Shown: positions 7,751 to 17,300, counted from the stretch's first letter. The stretch is DNA of 64,000 nt from Sphingobium limneticum (GCF_008710155.1 NZ_VYPZ01000012.1:1-64000), one strand, 5' to 3'. Numbers and translations: made by a program. Notes: generated by a model not told the origin, from the letters alone.

Positions 7751-8958
7751 GCATCATAAACCGCATGGCTTCCTTTCTAGGCTACGAAAAGCGGGCAGAG
7801 GATCCGTCGTGGGCGGCGCTTGCTCCCAATGTCGGCGCGTCGTCCGCCATGTCGGTGCGGGCAGCGGAAAACCTCTCCACGGTGCTGGCCTGCTCGACCG
7901 TCATCGCCAATTCGCTGGGTTGCATCCCAGCGCTTGTCTATCGGCGCGAGGGTGAAAACCGTGTCGAGGCGGCAAATCATCCGCTGTTGCGGCTGACGCG
8001 CCTTGGTGTGACCGACGAAATGACGTGGCCCGACTTCGTGGAGCATCTCGTCGCGTCGGCGCTGCTGACCGGCAACGGGCTTGCCGAGATCCTGCGCAAC
8101 GCGAATGGCGGCCTGTCCGGGCTGCGCTTCATTCCATGGAGCTGGGTAACTGTGGCGCAGCTTGCATCGGGAAGGTTGGCCTATGACGTATCGGACGGTC
8201 GCGGAAAAAGCTGGCGGTTGCTCAGTGGCGAAGTGATCCATCTGCGCGATCGCACCGATGATGGCAGGATAGGGCGTTCCCGCCTGAGCCGCGCCGCTGA
8301 CGCGGTGGCGGCGGTGTCGGTTAGCAACGCCTTTGCGCGTACCTTCCTCGATCGTGGAGCGTCTCCCAGCGGCGTGATCGAGGTGCCGGGTACGTTGACG
8401 CAACCTCTTCGCGACGCGATGCGCCAGCAAATGAAGGACCGGCATAGCGGAGCGGCTAACGCCGGTTCGACACTCATTCTTGATGGCGGGATGCAATGGA
8501 AGGCATCGCAGATCAGCCCGGAGGATGCGGAGCTGCTGGAAACGCGGAAATTTGGCGTCGAAGAAATCTGCCGCCTGTTTCAGGTGCCTCCGCCGCTGGT
8601 GCAGGACTACAGCCACAACACCTTTACCAATTCCGAAACTGCTGGCCGGTGGTTCGCCATGTTCACGCTGGCCCCTTGGGCGCGTAAGATCGAAGCGGAG
8701 TTTGCGCGTAGCGTGTTCCCCAGCGGCGGTCCGTTCGAGCTGGAGCTGGACCTGTCGGGCTTCCTGCGCGGCGATCCGGCCACGCGCTGGCAGGCCCATG
8801 CCGTCGCCCTCCAGCATAAGGTGCTGGACACGAACGAAGTGCGCCAGATCGAGGGATGGAACCCGCGCAAGGAAGAGCCAACGCCCGACCCCGTGCCGCC
8901 GATCGACCCGGCTGCGCCGCCCAGCCAGGAACAGACACAGGAGGCTGAGAATGCCTGA
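7747..8958 (+). CDS. HK97-family phage portal protein, 403 aa
   Basis: This forms the dodecameric ring at one head vertex through which DNA enters and to which a tail attaches. Diagnostic stretches are the N-terminal SVRAAENLSTVLACSTVIANSL region, the middle GVIEVPGTL region and the near-C-terminal VPPPLVQDYSHNTFTNSET, followed by FAMFTLAPW. The tail end is Pro-rich (PTPDPVPPIDPAAPPS). The start overlaps the protease stop and the end overlaps the connector gene. Confidence 0.93.
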   Translation: MSIINRMASFLGYEKRAEDPSWAALAPNVGASSAMSVRAAENLSTVLACSTVIANSLGCIPALVYRREGENRVEAANHPLLRLTRLGVTDEMTWPDFVEHLVASALLTGNGLAEILRNANGGLSGLRFIPWSWVTVAQLASGRLAYDVSDGRGKSWRLLSGEVIHLRDRTDDGRIGRSRLSRAADAVAAVSVSNAFARTFLDRGASPSGVIEVPGTLTQPLRDAMRQQMKDRHSGAANAGSTLILDGGMQWKASQISPEDAELLETRKFGVEEICRLFQVPPPLVQDYSHNTFTNSETAGRWFAMFTLAPWARKIEAEFARSVFPSGGPFELELDLSGFLRGDPATRWQAHAVALQHKVLDTNEVRQIEGWNPRKEEPTPDPVPPIDPAAPPSQEQTQEAENA

Positions 8959-9220
8959 CATTGTGACCTTGGCTGAAACCAAGCTGTTTTTGCGTCTCGA
9001 TCATGATGATGAAGATACAATCATCGTCACCATGATTGGAGCGGCAACCGACGCCGTTCGCGACGTGGCCGAATCATGGAACGGCACAGGCGATGCGCCG
9101 GCGCGGCTAAAGATGGCTGTGCTGACGCGCGTAGCGATCATGTTCGATGACCGGGCGAGTGTTGCGCCAGGTGCGGGCGAGGATCGCCTGTTGCTTCCTC
9201 TGAGAACGCTGGAGCTGTGA
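8951..9220 (+). CDS. Head-tail connector (gp6-like), 89 aa
   Basis: This small protein of the phage connector (gp6/YqbG) family closes the filled head below the portal and offers the surface for tail docking. The signature is the N-terminal VTLAETKLFLRLDHDDEDTI and the following MIGAATDAVRDVAE helix. An AGGAGG-type Shine-Dalgarno (about 8939-8944) precedes the ATG, and the first bases overlap the portal gene. It is the last virion-type gene; no tail genes follow it. Confidence 0.82.
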   Translation: MPDIVTLAETKLFLRLDHDDEDTIIVTMIGAATDAVRDVAESWNGTGDAPARLKMAVLTRVAIMFDDRASVAPGAGEDRLLLPLRTLEL

Positions 9221-9222
9221 CG

Positions 9223-9414
9223 ATGCGCCGCGCCCTAATTCGCGAGGCAGATCTGCGCAGGTGGGCGCGTGTTTCGCGTGAGGAAGGCGTGGCATTTCGC
9301 GGGCATGTTGATCCCAACGGGGGCTTTACGTTTGCCCTTGATCCGTTCCCCACGGCTAATCGAGACGCAGTCGACGATCTGGACGATCGCCTCGCAAAGT
9401 TTGGCGGAGCATGA
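9223..9414 (+). CDS. Small protein between connector and integrase, 63 aa
   Basis: The ATG at 9223 lies just after the connector stop; an alternative GTG at 9217 would overlap it. The stop overlaps the integrase ATG (ATGA). The product starts MRRALIREADLRRWARVSRE and has a GG-F beta-strand region (PNGGFTFALDP). Its size and place directly before int recall excisionases or small integrase partners, but no helix-turn-helix is evident. The function is unknown. Confidence 0.6.
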   Translation: MRRALIREADLRRWARVSREEGVAFRGHVDPNGGFTFALDPFPTANRDAVDDLDDRLAKFGGA

Positions 9415-10490
9415 AGAAGGCCTATCCGTTCGCATCAAGTTTTTTAGACCGCCACGGCAAGCGCCGTTGGCGGTTTCGTCGCAAGGGATATTCCACTCAC
9501 TACTTTAAGGCTCCGCATGGCACTAAGGAGTTTGAGCGGGAATATGCAGCCTGTCTGGAAGCTGATCCGGTTAGGGCTGGCGTGGATCGAACGCGCCCCG
9601 GCAGTGTGTCAGATGTCATCGCTCGCTATTACAGCGACAACGCCTTTCAAGACCTTCGAGACAGTACAAAGATCGTCTATCGGGGTGTCCTAGAGCGGTT
9701 TAGGGCTGCGTTTGGCGACGATCCTATCAAGCGCTTCGACGCAGATCGCATCGCCCGCCTGATGAACGCGATGAGACACAAGCCACATGCGGCCGCTCGC
9801 CTCCGCAAGTTGCTTGCTCAGCTATTCATAATAGCCCGCCGTTCCAAGATCGTCCCGGCCGGTTTCGACCCTGTGAAAGACACCCGCGCTCCTAAGGTGG
9901 CAGAGAGCGAGGGATTTCACCCATGGAGCGAGAGCGAGCTAAAGGCGTTCGAAGAAAAGCATCCGTTGGGAACCAAGCCGCGCCTTGCTTTCGCGCTGTT
10001 GCTCTACGGCGCACAGCGTAGCGGTGACGTTCGCTTTTTGACGCATCGTAGCATCGAAGATGGGCGCATAAGGCTGCGGCAGAGCAAAACTAATACAGCG
10101 GTTGATGTGCCTGTTGTTGAACCTCTCGCTCGGGCGTTGGAGGCCGGACCGCTGGGCGCTGTGACGCTGATTGAAACTAAGCATCGTGACCCGTTCACTG
10201 AGAAGGGCTTCTACAACCTTATGAAGCGGGCCTGCATAGCGGCGGGACTTCCGCATTGCTCTCCGCATGGGTTGCGCAAGTCGGCCGCGCGCCGGTGTCG
10301 TGAAGCTGGTTGCAGCGATGAGCAGGGCATGGCGATCACCGGACACAAGACGGTGAAAGAGTATCGTCACTATGCCGGAAGCGCCGATACGGCTGCCCAT
10401 GCCACCGTCGCGATGAACATGGTGATGGCTAACCAAGCTAAAAAGTTAGCCACGGAACAATCTCAAGCCCTTGAAAAGGAAGAGATATGA
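9411..10490 (+). CDS. Tyrosine-type site-specific integrase, 359 aa
   Basis: This enzyme catalyses integration and excision of the element at the neighbouring tRNA-Arg. The catalytic set is visible: Arg203 (AQRSGD), Lys226 (RQSKTN), His286-x-x-Arg289 (HGLRKS), His312 (GHKT) and a tyrosine at 318 or 321 (EYRHYAG). The N-terminal 60 residues are an arm-binding-like domain and residues 63-150 a core-binding domain. The gene ends 9 bp from the 3' end of the tRNA. It has no promoter gap of its own and is coupled to the head genes. Confidence 0.93.
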   Translation: MKKAYPFASSFLDRHGKRRWRFRRKGYSTHYFKAPHGTKEFEREYAACLEADPVRAGVDRTRPGSVSDVIARYYSDNAFQDLRDSTKIVYRGVLERFRAAFGDDPIKRFDADRIARLMNAMRHKPHAAARLRKLLAQLFIIARRSKIVPAGFDPVKDTRAPKVAESEGFHPWSESELKAFEEKHPLGTKPRLAFALLLYGAQRSGDVRFLTHRSIEDGRIRLRQSKTNTAVDVPVVEPLARALEAGPLGAVTLIETKHRDPFTEKGFYNLMKRACIAAGLPHCSPHGLRKSAARRCREAGCSDEQGMAITGHKTVKEYRHYAGSADTAAHATVAMNMVMANQAKKLATEQSQALEKEEI

Positions 10491-10499
10491 TGAAAATGA

Positions 10500-10576
10500 T
10501 GGTGACCCCGGCTGGATTCGAACCAGCGACCATTCGCTTAGAAGGCGAATGCTCTATCCAACTGAGCTACGGGGCC
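10500..10576 (-). tRNA. tRNA-Arg (anticodon TCT)
   Basis: Read on the minus strand, the sequence folds as a full cloverleaf. The acceptor stem is GGCCCCG with CGGGGTC (one G-U pair). The D arm is GCTC-GAGC, the anticodon stem ATTCGC-GCGAAT with loop CTTCTAA, and the T arm contains TTCGAAT. The discriminator is A and CCA is encoded. The 3' end faces the integrase, so this is the presumed attachment site of the element at 1-10490. Confidence 0.96.
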
Positions 10577-10644
10577 GTGCGCGTGTCGCGATAGCGGGCG
10601 ATAGGGCCGGTTGCAATCGCCTGACTGCACCGGCCCTCACTTCG

Positions 10645-12147
10645 TCAGGCTGTTCCCGGCGCGAACTGCGTCGGTCCGGCCGGGCGGTCCGGCTGGGACA
10701 GGGTAGGCGGCGCAGGGTCCACCGTGACCGGCTGATCGCTGCGCACCAGGGCGACGGCTTCCGCCCGGCTTTCCACCGCTGGCGGCGATCCGCGCAGCGG
10801 CATGCCGGCGGTTTCGCGCACGTTCCACATCGTCACGATGCCGATCGCGGCCGCACCCATCAGATAATAGGCCGGGACCAGCGGGTCGCCGGTCTGGCTT
10901 ACCAGCCAGGCGGTGACGAGCGGGGTCGTGCCCCCGAATAGCGAGACGGAGACGTTGAACGCAATCGATAGCCCGCTGTAGCGCACCGGCGTATAGAAGA
11001 GCGCAGGCAGGGTCGATGGCATGGAACTGGTAAAGCAGACCAACGTCACGCCCAGCAGCATCAGGCCGGCGAAGATTAGCCAGTCGTTGCCGGTTCCGAT
11101 CAGCCACATGCACGGTATCGAGAGCAGGATCAGCGCCATGCAGGCGCCGATGATCATCGGCCGGCGGCCAAGGCGATCGCTGATCGCGCCGCCCACGACA
11201 TTGAGCGGCATCATCACCAGCATCACCAGAATGATGAGCAACAGCCCCTTGCTTTCGGCATAACCCATGGTCACGCTCAGATAATTGGGCATATAGGTCA
11301 GCAGCATATAGTCGGTCACGTTGAAGACCAGCACCAGCCCCATGCACTTGACCAGCTGGCGCCAATGGGTGCGCAGCAGGGCGATGAGCGGCAGGCGATC
11401 CTGCTCGCGCTTGTCGGCTTCCTCCGTATAGGCGCGGAAGGCCGGGGTTTCCTCCAGCTTCAGCCGCATATAGAGGCCCAGCAGCCCCAGCGGCCCCGCG
11501 ATCAGGAAGGGGATGCGCCAGCCCCAGGCCAGCATGTCGGCATCGCTCAGCGTCATTTGCAACGCGGTGACCGTGCCCGCGCCCATGATGTAGCCGCCCA
11601 GCGTGCCGAACTCCAGCCAACTGCCCATGAAGCCGCGCTTCTGATCGGTCGAATATTCCGCGATGAAGGTCGCTGCGCCGCCATATTCGCCGCCGGTCGA
11701 AAAGCCCTGGATCAATCGTGCGACCAGCAGCAATATGGGCGCGCCCATGCCGATTCGCTCATAGGATGGGATGAGGCCGATGGCGAAGGTGCCGATCGCC
11801 ATCATGATCATGGTGAAGGCCAGCACCTTGTGCCGGCCATAGCGGTCGCCCAGCGGCCCGAACACCAGCCCGCCCAGCGGCCGGACCAGAAAAGCCGCGG
11901 TGAAGGTCGCCAAGGTTGCGATCAGCTGCGCGGTCGGATCGCCCGCGGGAAAGAAGACGCGGCCCAATGTGACGGCCAGATAGCCGTAGACGCCGAAATC
12001 GAACCATTCCATCGCATTGCCCAGCGCTGCCGCGCCCACGGCCCGGTTCAGCTGGGACTTGTCGACGATCGTGATGTCGTCAACCTTCAGGTCGCGACGA
12101 CGTTTGAACCAGCCAAGATGCGCGCGATGGGCGCTGGAAGTGGACAT
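10645..12147 (-). CDS. MFS transporter, metabolite:H+ symporter (ProP/MHS-like), 500 aa
   Basis: A twelve-helix major facilitator protein of the inner membrane. The MHS-type signatures are the N-terminal GNAMEWFDFGVYGYLAV segment, the loop 2-3 motif GPLGDRYGRHKVL, the ARLIQGFSTGGEYGGAATF segment and a second GGAISDRLGRRP loop. These fit transporters for small organic acids or compatible solutes; the substrate cannot be told. I chose the ATG at 12147, which has GGAGA upstream; an in-frame extension to 12195 lacks support. The C-terminal 50 residues are Pro-rich and probably cytoplasmic. Confidence 0.88.
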   Translation of the reverse strand: MSTSSAHRAHLGWFKRRRDLKVDDITIVDKSQLNRAVGAAALGNAMEWFDFGVYGYLAVTLGRVFFPAGDPTAQLIATLATFTAAFLVRPLGGLVFGPLGDRYGRHKVLAFTMIMMAIGTFAIGLIPSYERIGMGAPILLLVARLIQGFSTGGEYGGAATFIAEYSTDQKRGFMGSWLEFGTLGGYIMGAGTVTALQMTLSDADMLAWGWRIPFLIAGPLGLLGLYMRLKLEETPAFRAYTEEADKREQDRLPLIALLRTHWRQLVKCMGLVLVFNVTDYMLLTYMPNYLSVTMGYAESKGLLLIILVMLVMMPLNVVGGAISDRLGRRPMIIGACMALILLSIPCMWLIGTGNDWLIFAGLMLLGVTLVCFTSSMPSTLPALFYTPVRYSGLSIAFNVSVSLFGGTTPLVTAWLVSQTGDPLVPAYYLMGAAAIGIVTMWNVRETAGMPLRGSPPAVESRAEAVALVRSDQPVTVDPAPPTLSQPDRPAGPTQFAPGTA

Positions 12148-12456
12148 ATATGTCTCCGATTCCGCCACCGGGACGCGAAAATACGCGCCGCACACGATGG
12201 GCGGATGAAGGGTCGAACAGGCGACCGTGAAAGGTGCGACGCCGATGCGGCATCAAGCGAGGAAGGACCGACATAGGCAGCCCATGTGCAAAAGTGGGCA
12301 GTTAAGGGACGGGCCGTGGCTTCAAGGGGGTGAAGCGACCCGAAATGCTGCAATGCGATATCGCAACGCAGCAAAAATTACGAAACGTGCGATATGGGCG
12401 GGATTCGCAAGCACGCCCGCTTGCAATCGCTTGGCTGCGCGATAAGCATCGTCATC
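12148..12456. other. Divergent intergenic region with a 12-bp palindrome
   Basis: This 309-bp gap separates the MFS gene from the YhhQ-like gene and must carry both promoters. The only structure I see is the palindrome TGCGATATCGCA (12354-12365) and a repeat of its half TGCGATAT at 12388-12395. I found no convincing preQ1 riboswitch fold and no small gene. Confidence 0.4.
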
Positions 12457-13176
12457 ATGAGCGACGGGGCGGTGCACAGGATAGAGGCGGATGCGCTGGG
12501 TGGCCGGCCGCTGCGCTATTATGATTTCTTCATGGCCGCCTTCGTCGCCATATTGCTGCTGTCGAACCTGATCGGCGCGGCCAAGCTGTCTACTTTGGGG
12601 GGCTTCACCTTCGGAGCGGGCATCCTCTTCTTCCCGCTGGGCTATGTCATCGGCGACGTATTGACCGAAGTATATGGTTATTCCCGCGCGCGTCGCTGCG
12701 TGTGGGCGGGCTTTGCTGCGATGCTGTTCATGGCGCTGATGAGCTGGGTGGTCGTCGCCCTCCCGCCGGCGGACGGCTGGCCCGATCAGAAGGCCTATGA
12801 GACCGTCTTCGGCAGCACATGGCGCATCGTCTTCGCCTCGCTCTGCGCCTTCTGGGCGGGGGAACTCGCCAACAGTTTCGTGATGGCCAAGATGAAGCTG
12901 CTGACGCAGGGGCGGCATTTGTGGATGCGCACCATCGGATCGACCATCGTGGGGCAGGGGGTGGACAGTCTCCTCTTCTACCCGCTCGCCTTCCTCGGCA
13001 ACTGGACCCACACGCAGGTGCTGACCGTCATGGTCACCAACTGGGCGATGAAGGTCGGTTGGGAAGCGGTGCTGACGCCCGTCACCTATCTGGTCGTCAA
13101 TTTCCTGAAGCGACGGGAGGGGCTGGACGTTTACGATGCGGGTACGAATTTCACGCCTTTCCGCACCCAGCTCTGA
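12457..13176 (+). CDS. Queuosine precursor transporter, YhhQ/VUT family, 239 aa
   Basis: An inner-membrane protein of the COG1738 family, which imports preQ0/preQ1 for making queuosine-modified tRNA. Family features are the six hydrophobic helices, FPLGYVIGDVLTEVYGYSRAR after the second helix, the GELANSFVMAKMK segment and a late GQGVDSLLFYPLAF helix. I chose the ATG at 12457 (MSDGAVHR); upstream in-frame codons reach back to 12394. It is monocistronic in this window. Confidence 0.87.
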   Translation: MSDGAVHRIEADALGGRPLRYYDFFMAAFVAILLLSNLIGAAKLSTLGGFTFGAGILFFPLGYVIGDVLTEVYGYSRARRCVWAGFAAMLFMALMSWVVVALPPADGWPDQKAYETVFGSTWRIVFASLCAFWAGELANSFVMAKMKLLTQGRHLWMRTIGSTIVGQGVDSLLFYPLAFLGNWTHTQVLTVMVTNWAMKVGWEAVLTPVTYLVVNFLKRREGLDVYDAGTNFTPFRTQL

Positions 13177-13239
13177 AAAACTTCGCGTCCGCGTGACGCG
13201 GTAAAGCCTCTGTTTGCCGATCCTCATCATTAAGGGCGG

Positions 13240-14208
13240 ATGAGCCGCCATCTACACGACGATTTTGCCCAATCTCTCGACCGCAAACCTTTGTCCACGA
13301 TGGTGGAAGCCGATCTGTTCGGCCCATGCAGCAATATGATGTTGGAACTGGGCCGGGCGCAGCGCCGGTTCGAAGCGACATTCCTTCACGCCCCGATCGG
13401 CATCGCCCATGTCGGGCTGGACGGCCATTTTCTGACCGTCAATCCGCGCTTCTGCGAAATCAGCGGCTATGATGCCGACACGCTGATCCGCACCGGCTTT
13501 CAGCAGATCACCCACCCGGACGATCTCCATGCCGACGAAGCGCTGCTGGCGCGGCTCAATGCCGGCGAACTGCCGCGCTACTCGATGGAGAAGCGCTATA
13601 TCCGGTCCGACGGCACGGTCATCTGGATCAACCTGACCGTGGCGATGGTGCGCGACGATGATGACCGGCCCGAATTTTACGTGGCCGTGATCGAGGATCT
13701 GTCGGAATTGCGCCAGGCCAGTTTCGAGGCGCTGCACGATCCGCTGACCAGCCTTTGCAACCGGCGCGGTTTTGCCTGCCGCGCCAAATATGTGCTGAGC
13801 CATGCCGCCCAGACGGGCCGCGCCGCCAGCCTGCTGTTCCTCGACCTCGACGGGTTCAAACGGCTGAACGACGATCATGGCCATGCTGCGGGCGATGCCT
13901 GTCTGGCCGATATCGGCGCGATCCTGCGCGCGCATACCCATGCCGGCGATGTCGTCGCGCGGCTGGGCGGGGACGAATTTCTGCTGCTGTTGGCGAACCG
14001 TGATGGAGCGGCCGTCGCCGCCGTTGCGGAGGATGTCCGGTTGGCGCTGGCCGCCTATGGCATGGGGATCAGCGGCAGCCTGGGCCTCGTCACCACCGAC
14101 AGGCCCGATCCCGCCGATCTCGACCGGCTGATCGGCCGTGCCGACGATGCGATGCGCGATGCCAAACGTGCCGGCAAGAATCAGGTACGGGTCGCCGCCC
14201 TTAGCTGA
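13240..14208 (+). CDS. PAS-GGDEF diguanylate cyclase, 322 aa
   Basis: A soluble predicted diguanylate cyclase making c-di-GMP. A PAS domain with PAC extension spans about residues 42-150 ([20 protein letters not shown] and [17 protein letters not shown]). The GGDEF domain follows, with [25 protein letters not shown] and the intact active-site motif RLGGDEF. The inhibitory I-site RxxD is replaced by HxxD (HAGD five residues before GGDEF), so product feedback inhibition may be lost. The stop overlaps the 3' end of convergent truA by 8 bases. Confidence 0.9.
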   Translation: MSRHLHDDFAQSLDRKPLSTMVEADLFGPCSNMMLELGRAQRRFEATFLHAPIGIAHVGLDGHFLTVNPRFCEISGYDADTLIRTGFQQITHPDDLHADEALLARLNAGELPRYSMEKRYIRSDGTVIWINLTVAMVRDDDDRPEFYVAVIEDLSELRQASFEALHDPLTSLCNRRGFACRAKYVLSHAAQTGRAASLLFLDLDGFKRLNDDHGHAAGDACLADIGAILRAHTHAGDVVARLGGDEFLLLLANRDGAAVAAVAEDVRLALAAYGMGISGSLGLVTTDRPDPADLDRLIGRADDAMRDAKRAGKNQVRVAALS

Positions 14209-14956
14209 CGACTTCGTCCGAATAAGTGGCGCGCACGAAATACAGCCCGTCCGGCGGCGCGTTAAGGCCCAGCGCGGCCCGATCCTTCGCCTCCAGCGCG
14301 GCGCGCAGATCGTCGGCGCTCCATCGGCCCATCCCGACCATGGCCAGGCACCCGACCATCGATCGCACCTGATGATGCAGGAAGGATCGCGCCGCCGCAT
14401 GGATGGCGATGCGATCGCCGTCCCGCTCCACCGCCAGCCGGTCCAGCGTCTTGACCGGACTATGCGCCTGACAATGGGCCGAGCGGAAGGTGGTGAAGTC
14501 GTGCAGACCCACCAATATCTGCGCCGCCGCATGCATCGCGTCGGCATCCAGCGGCTGGATCACCCGCCACATCAACCCCCGGTCGAAGGTCAGCGGCGCC
14601 CGGCGATTGGCGATGCGATAGATATAGGACCGCCCCAGGCAGGAAAAGCGCGCATGCCAGTCGTCCGGCATCACGTCGCACGTCAGGATGGCCACCGGAT
14701 CGGGCCGCAGCCGCGCATTGATCGCCTCCATCAGGCGGAAGGGCGCGATATCCTTCCCGATCTCCGCATGGGCACGCATCGCCAGTCCGTGAACGCCCGC
14801 ATCGGTGCGCCCGGCGGCGTGGATGATCGCCCGCTCGCCCGTGACCGCGAAAATCGCGTCCTCGATGGCCTGCTGCACGCTCGGCCCATGTGCCTGCCGC
14901 TGCCAGCCCATGAAGGGGCGGCCGTCAAATTCGACGGTAAAGGCGAAGCGAGTCAC
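14201..14956 (-). CDS. truA: tRNA pseudouridine(38-40) synthase TruA, 251 aa
   Basis: This enzyme converts uridines 38-40 of the tRNA anticodon arm to pseudouridine. The catalytic Asp lies in [11 protein letters not shown] at about residues 47-57. Other family stretches are [14 protein letters not shown] at the N-terminus, YIYRI in the middle and [14 protein letters not shown] near the C-terminus. It lies 21 bp downstream of fmt on the same strand, a common alphaproteobacterial pairing, so the two are probably cotranscribed. Confidence 0.95.
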   Translation of the reverse strand: MTRFAFTVEFDGRPFMGWQRQAHGPSVQQAIEDAIFAVTGERAIIHAAGRTDAGVHGLAMRAHAEIGKDIAPFRLMEAINARLRPDPVAILTCDVMPDDWHARFSCLGRSYIYRIANRRAPLTFDRGLMWRVIQPLDADAMHAAAQILVGLHDFTTFRSAHCQAHSPVKTLDRLAVERDGDRIAIHAAARSFLHHQVRSMVGCLAMVGMGRWSADDLRAALEAKDRAALGLNAPPDGLYFVRATYSDEVVS

Positions 14957-14977
14957 GAACCCGCCTTCATCGGGCCA

Positions 14978-15886
14978 TCACCCATCCACCCGGCTCCCCG
15001 CCGGCATCTCGTAACCGCGCAGCAATTCGCCCGGCGACATCGCGCCCTTGCCCGCCCGCTGGATCAGGGTCGGGCGGATCGCGTCATGGCCGCACCCGAT
15101 CAGCAGGCTGTCGTCCAGCAATTCGCCCGGCGTTCCGGCATGATGTTCGACATGCCCGGCCAGGATACGGAATCGCTCGCCGCGATATTCGAAAAAGGCG
15201 CCGGGGAAGGGATTGAAGGCGCGGACCTGCCGTTCGACCTGATGCGCGTCCTTGATAAAGTCGATCCGCGATTCCGCCTTGTCGATCTTGGCGGCATAGG
15301 TGACGCCGTCCTCGGGCTGCGCCATCGGCGGGTGCAGCGCGATATCGTCCAGCACTTCGATCATCAGCTCTGCGCCGGCCTGCGCCAGTTCGGCGGTCAG
15401 CGCGCCGGCGGTCTTGTCCTCGATCGGCGTGACATGCTTGGCGCGCATCGGCCCGGTGTCCAGGCCCGCTTCCATGTCCATGATCGTCACGCCGGTGACA
15501 TTGTCGCCCGACAGGATCGCCCGCTGGATCGGCGCCGCTCCCCGCCATCGCGGCAGCAAGGACGCGTGGATGTTCATGCAGCCATGGCGCGGCGCGTCCA
15601 GCACCGCGCGCGGCAAGATCAGCCCATAGGCCGCGACCACGGCCACATCGGCCTCCAGCGCGGCGAAGTCTGCCTGCACCCCGGCATCCTTGAGCGACAC
15701 CGGCGTGCGCACTTCTATGCCCAGTGCCTCGGCGCGGCCATGAACCGGGGAGGGGCGCAATGCCTTGCCGCGACCGGCGGGGCGGGGCGGCTGGCTGTAG
15801 ACCGCGACGACGTCATGACCCGCCTTGACCAGCGCGTCGAGCGCGGGAACGGCGAAATCGGGGGTGCCCATATAGATGATACGCAT
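14978..15886 (-). CDS. fmt: Methionyl-tRNA formyltransferase Fmt, 302 aa
   Basis: This enzyme formylates initiator Met-tRNA using 10-formyl-tetrahydrofolate. The start [16 protein letters not shown] is canonical. The catalytic Asn-His-Asp set is visible in [20 protein letters not shown] and [13 protein letters not shown]. The C-terminal tRNA-binding part follows with FNPFPGAFF. The functional partner def lies on the opposite strand beyond recR, so the usual def-fmt pair is split here. Confidence 0.96.
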   Translation of the reverse strand: MRIIYMGTPDFAVPALDALVKAGHDVVAVYSQPPRPAGRGKALRPSPVHGRAEALGIEVRTPVSLKDAGVQADFAALEADVAVVAAYGLILPRAVLDAPRHGCMNIHASLLPRWRGAAPIQRAILSGDNVTGVTIMDMEAGLDTGPMRAKHVTPIEDKTAGALTAELAQAGAELMIEVLDDIALHPPMAQPEDGVTYAAKIDKAESRIDFIKDAHQVERQVRAFNPFPGAFFEYRGERFRILAGHVEHHAGTPGELLDDSLLIGCGHDAIRPTLIQRAGKGAMSPGELLRGYEMPAGSRVDG

Positions 15887-15939
15887 GATGGGGCCTCAAA
15901 GCTCTTGTCGGGATGACATGCAACCCCTTATCTCACCTT

Positions 15940-16536
15940 ATGGCCTCACCAGAAATAGAAGCACTCACGCAAGCCCTGTCCCGCCTGCCCGGGCTTGGTC
16001 CCCGTTCGGCGCGGCGCGCGGTGCTGCATCTGCTCAAACGGCGCGAAGGCGCGATGGAACCGCTGCTGCGCGCGCTGGAGGCCGTGAACGAACGGCTGGT
16101 TACCTGCCATCTTTGCGGCAATGTCGATACGGTCGATCCGTGCGGCATCTGTACCGATCACCGCCGCGATCCGCGCGCGTTGTGCGTGGTGGAGGATGTG
16201 TCGGACCTGTGGGCGCTGGACAAGTCACGCCTGTTCCCCGGCCGTTTCCATGTGCTGGGCGGGCGCCTGTCCGCATTGGAAGGGGTACGGCCTGAGGATC
16301 TGACCATCGACGCGCTGATCGCGCGGCTGGAGCCGGGCGGCATCGACGAAGTGGTGCTGGCCATGAACGCCACGCTGGAGGGGCAGACCACCGCCCATTA
16401 TCTGGCCGAGCGACTGGAGCGCTTTCCCATCCGCCTGACTCAACTCGCCCATGGTGTGCCGGTCGGCGGCGAACTCGACTATCTGGATGAAGGCACGCTG
16501 GCGCAGGCCCTGCGCGCGCGGCGGCCGGTGGGGTAG
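15940..16536 (+). CDS. recR: Recombination mediator RecR, 198 aa
   Basis: RecR works with RecO/RecF to load RecA at single-strand gaps. The N-terminal helix-hairpin-helix ([17 protein letters not shown]) is at about residues 15-31. The zinc finger [16 protein letters not shown] follows, then the Toprim domain beginning [15 protein letters not shown] chose the ATG at 15940 ([11 protein letters not shown]), the family-typical N-terminus; an extension to 15913 is unlikely. It diverges from fmt. Confidence 0.95.
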   Translation: MASPEIEALTQALSRLPGLGPRSARRAVLHLLKRREGAMEPLLRALEAVNERLVTCHLCGNVDTVDPCGICTDHRRDPRALCVVEDVSDLWALDKSRLFPGRFHVLGGRLSALEGVRPEDLTIDALIARLEPGGIDEVVLAMNATLEGQTTAHYLAERLERFPIRLTQLAHGVPVGGELDYLDEGTLAQALRARRPVG

Positions 16537-16769
16537 GCGATAACGGGTCTGGGGCTGTCCTACAGCCGCAATTTCCGGTAGATGATGGTTTGTCCCAATA
16601 GATTGCTATTGTTATTTAATTTCCTATTCTTGGTCCGATATTTCAGAATATGCGGGAAATGTGCGAAGTTAAGCGCGTGCCGTCCTATTGCGACTTGCCA
16701 ACTCCGCGATCGCGGCGCTGATCCCGCCGCCCGCTTGATATTTGCGCCTGTTCCGCCTATGTTCGGCCT

Positions 16770-17300
16770 ATGGCCATCCGTCCCATCCTCGAAGCGCCCG
16801 ATCCGCGGCTGCGCACCATCTCGACCCCGGTCGAGGCGATTGACGACGATCTGCAGACGCTGATCGACGATATGTTCGAAACCATGTACGACGCGCCGGG
16901 CATCGGCCTGGCCGCGATCCAGGTCGGCGTGCCCAAGCGGGTGCTGGTCATGGACCTTCAGGAGCCCGAATCGGACGAAGAAGACGCCAAGCCGGTCAAA
17001 AAGCCGATGGTCTTCATCAATCCCGAAATCCTCAAGGGTTCGGAAGAATTGTCGGTCTATCAGGAAGGCTGCCTGTCGGTCCCGGATCAATATGCCGAGG
17101 TTGAACGCCCCGCCACCGTCCGCGCGAGCTGGATGGACCGCGAGGGCCGCATCCATGAAGAGCAGCTGGAAGGGCTGCTGGCCACCTGTCTCCAGCATGA
17201 AATGGATCATCTGGAAGGCGTTCTTTTCATCGACCATCTGTCCCGCCTGAAGCGCGACATGCTGCTCAAAAAACTCAACAAGGCCCGCCGCGCCGCCTGA
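16770..17300 (+). CDS. def: Peptide deformylase Def, 176 aa
   Basis: This metalloenzyme removes the formyl group from nascent protein N-termini. All three motifs are intact: [10 protein letters not shown] (about 43-52), EGCLSVP (about 95-101) and the metal-binding QHEMDH (about 137-142). A short acidic insertion ([13 protein letters not shown]) precedes the second motif. The 233-bp gap upstream of it is AT-rich at 16590-16660 and probably carries its promoter. A strong hairpin follows at 17323-17356. Confidence 0.96.
   Translation: MAIRPILEAPDPRLRTISTPVEAIDDDLQTLIDDMFETMYDAPGIGLAAIQVGVPKRVLVMDLQEPESDEEDAKPVKKPMVFINPEILKGSEELSVYQEGCLSVPDQYAEVERPATVRASWMDREGRIHEEQLEGLLATCLQHEMDHLEGVLFIDHLSRLKRDMLLKKLNKARRAA

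Noticed and set aside
1..10490. Gene transfer agent
   Set aside because: The integrase beside a tRNA and the replication ATPase indicate an autonomous integrating element; GTA clusters lack both and carry tail genes.
12148..12456. preQ1 riboswitch upstream of the queuosine-precursor transporter
   Set aside because: Expected from the gene's function, but I could not find the conserved preQ1-I or preQ1-II sequence blocks.
14138..15916. 592-codon open frame on the plus strand
   Set aside because: It is antisense to truA and fmt, which have clear motifs; the translation is Arg/Gln/His-rich low-complexity, typical of a high-GC shadow frame.
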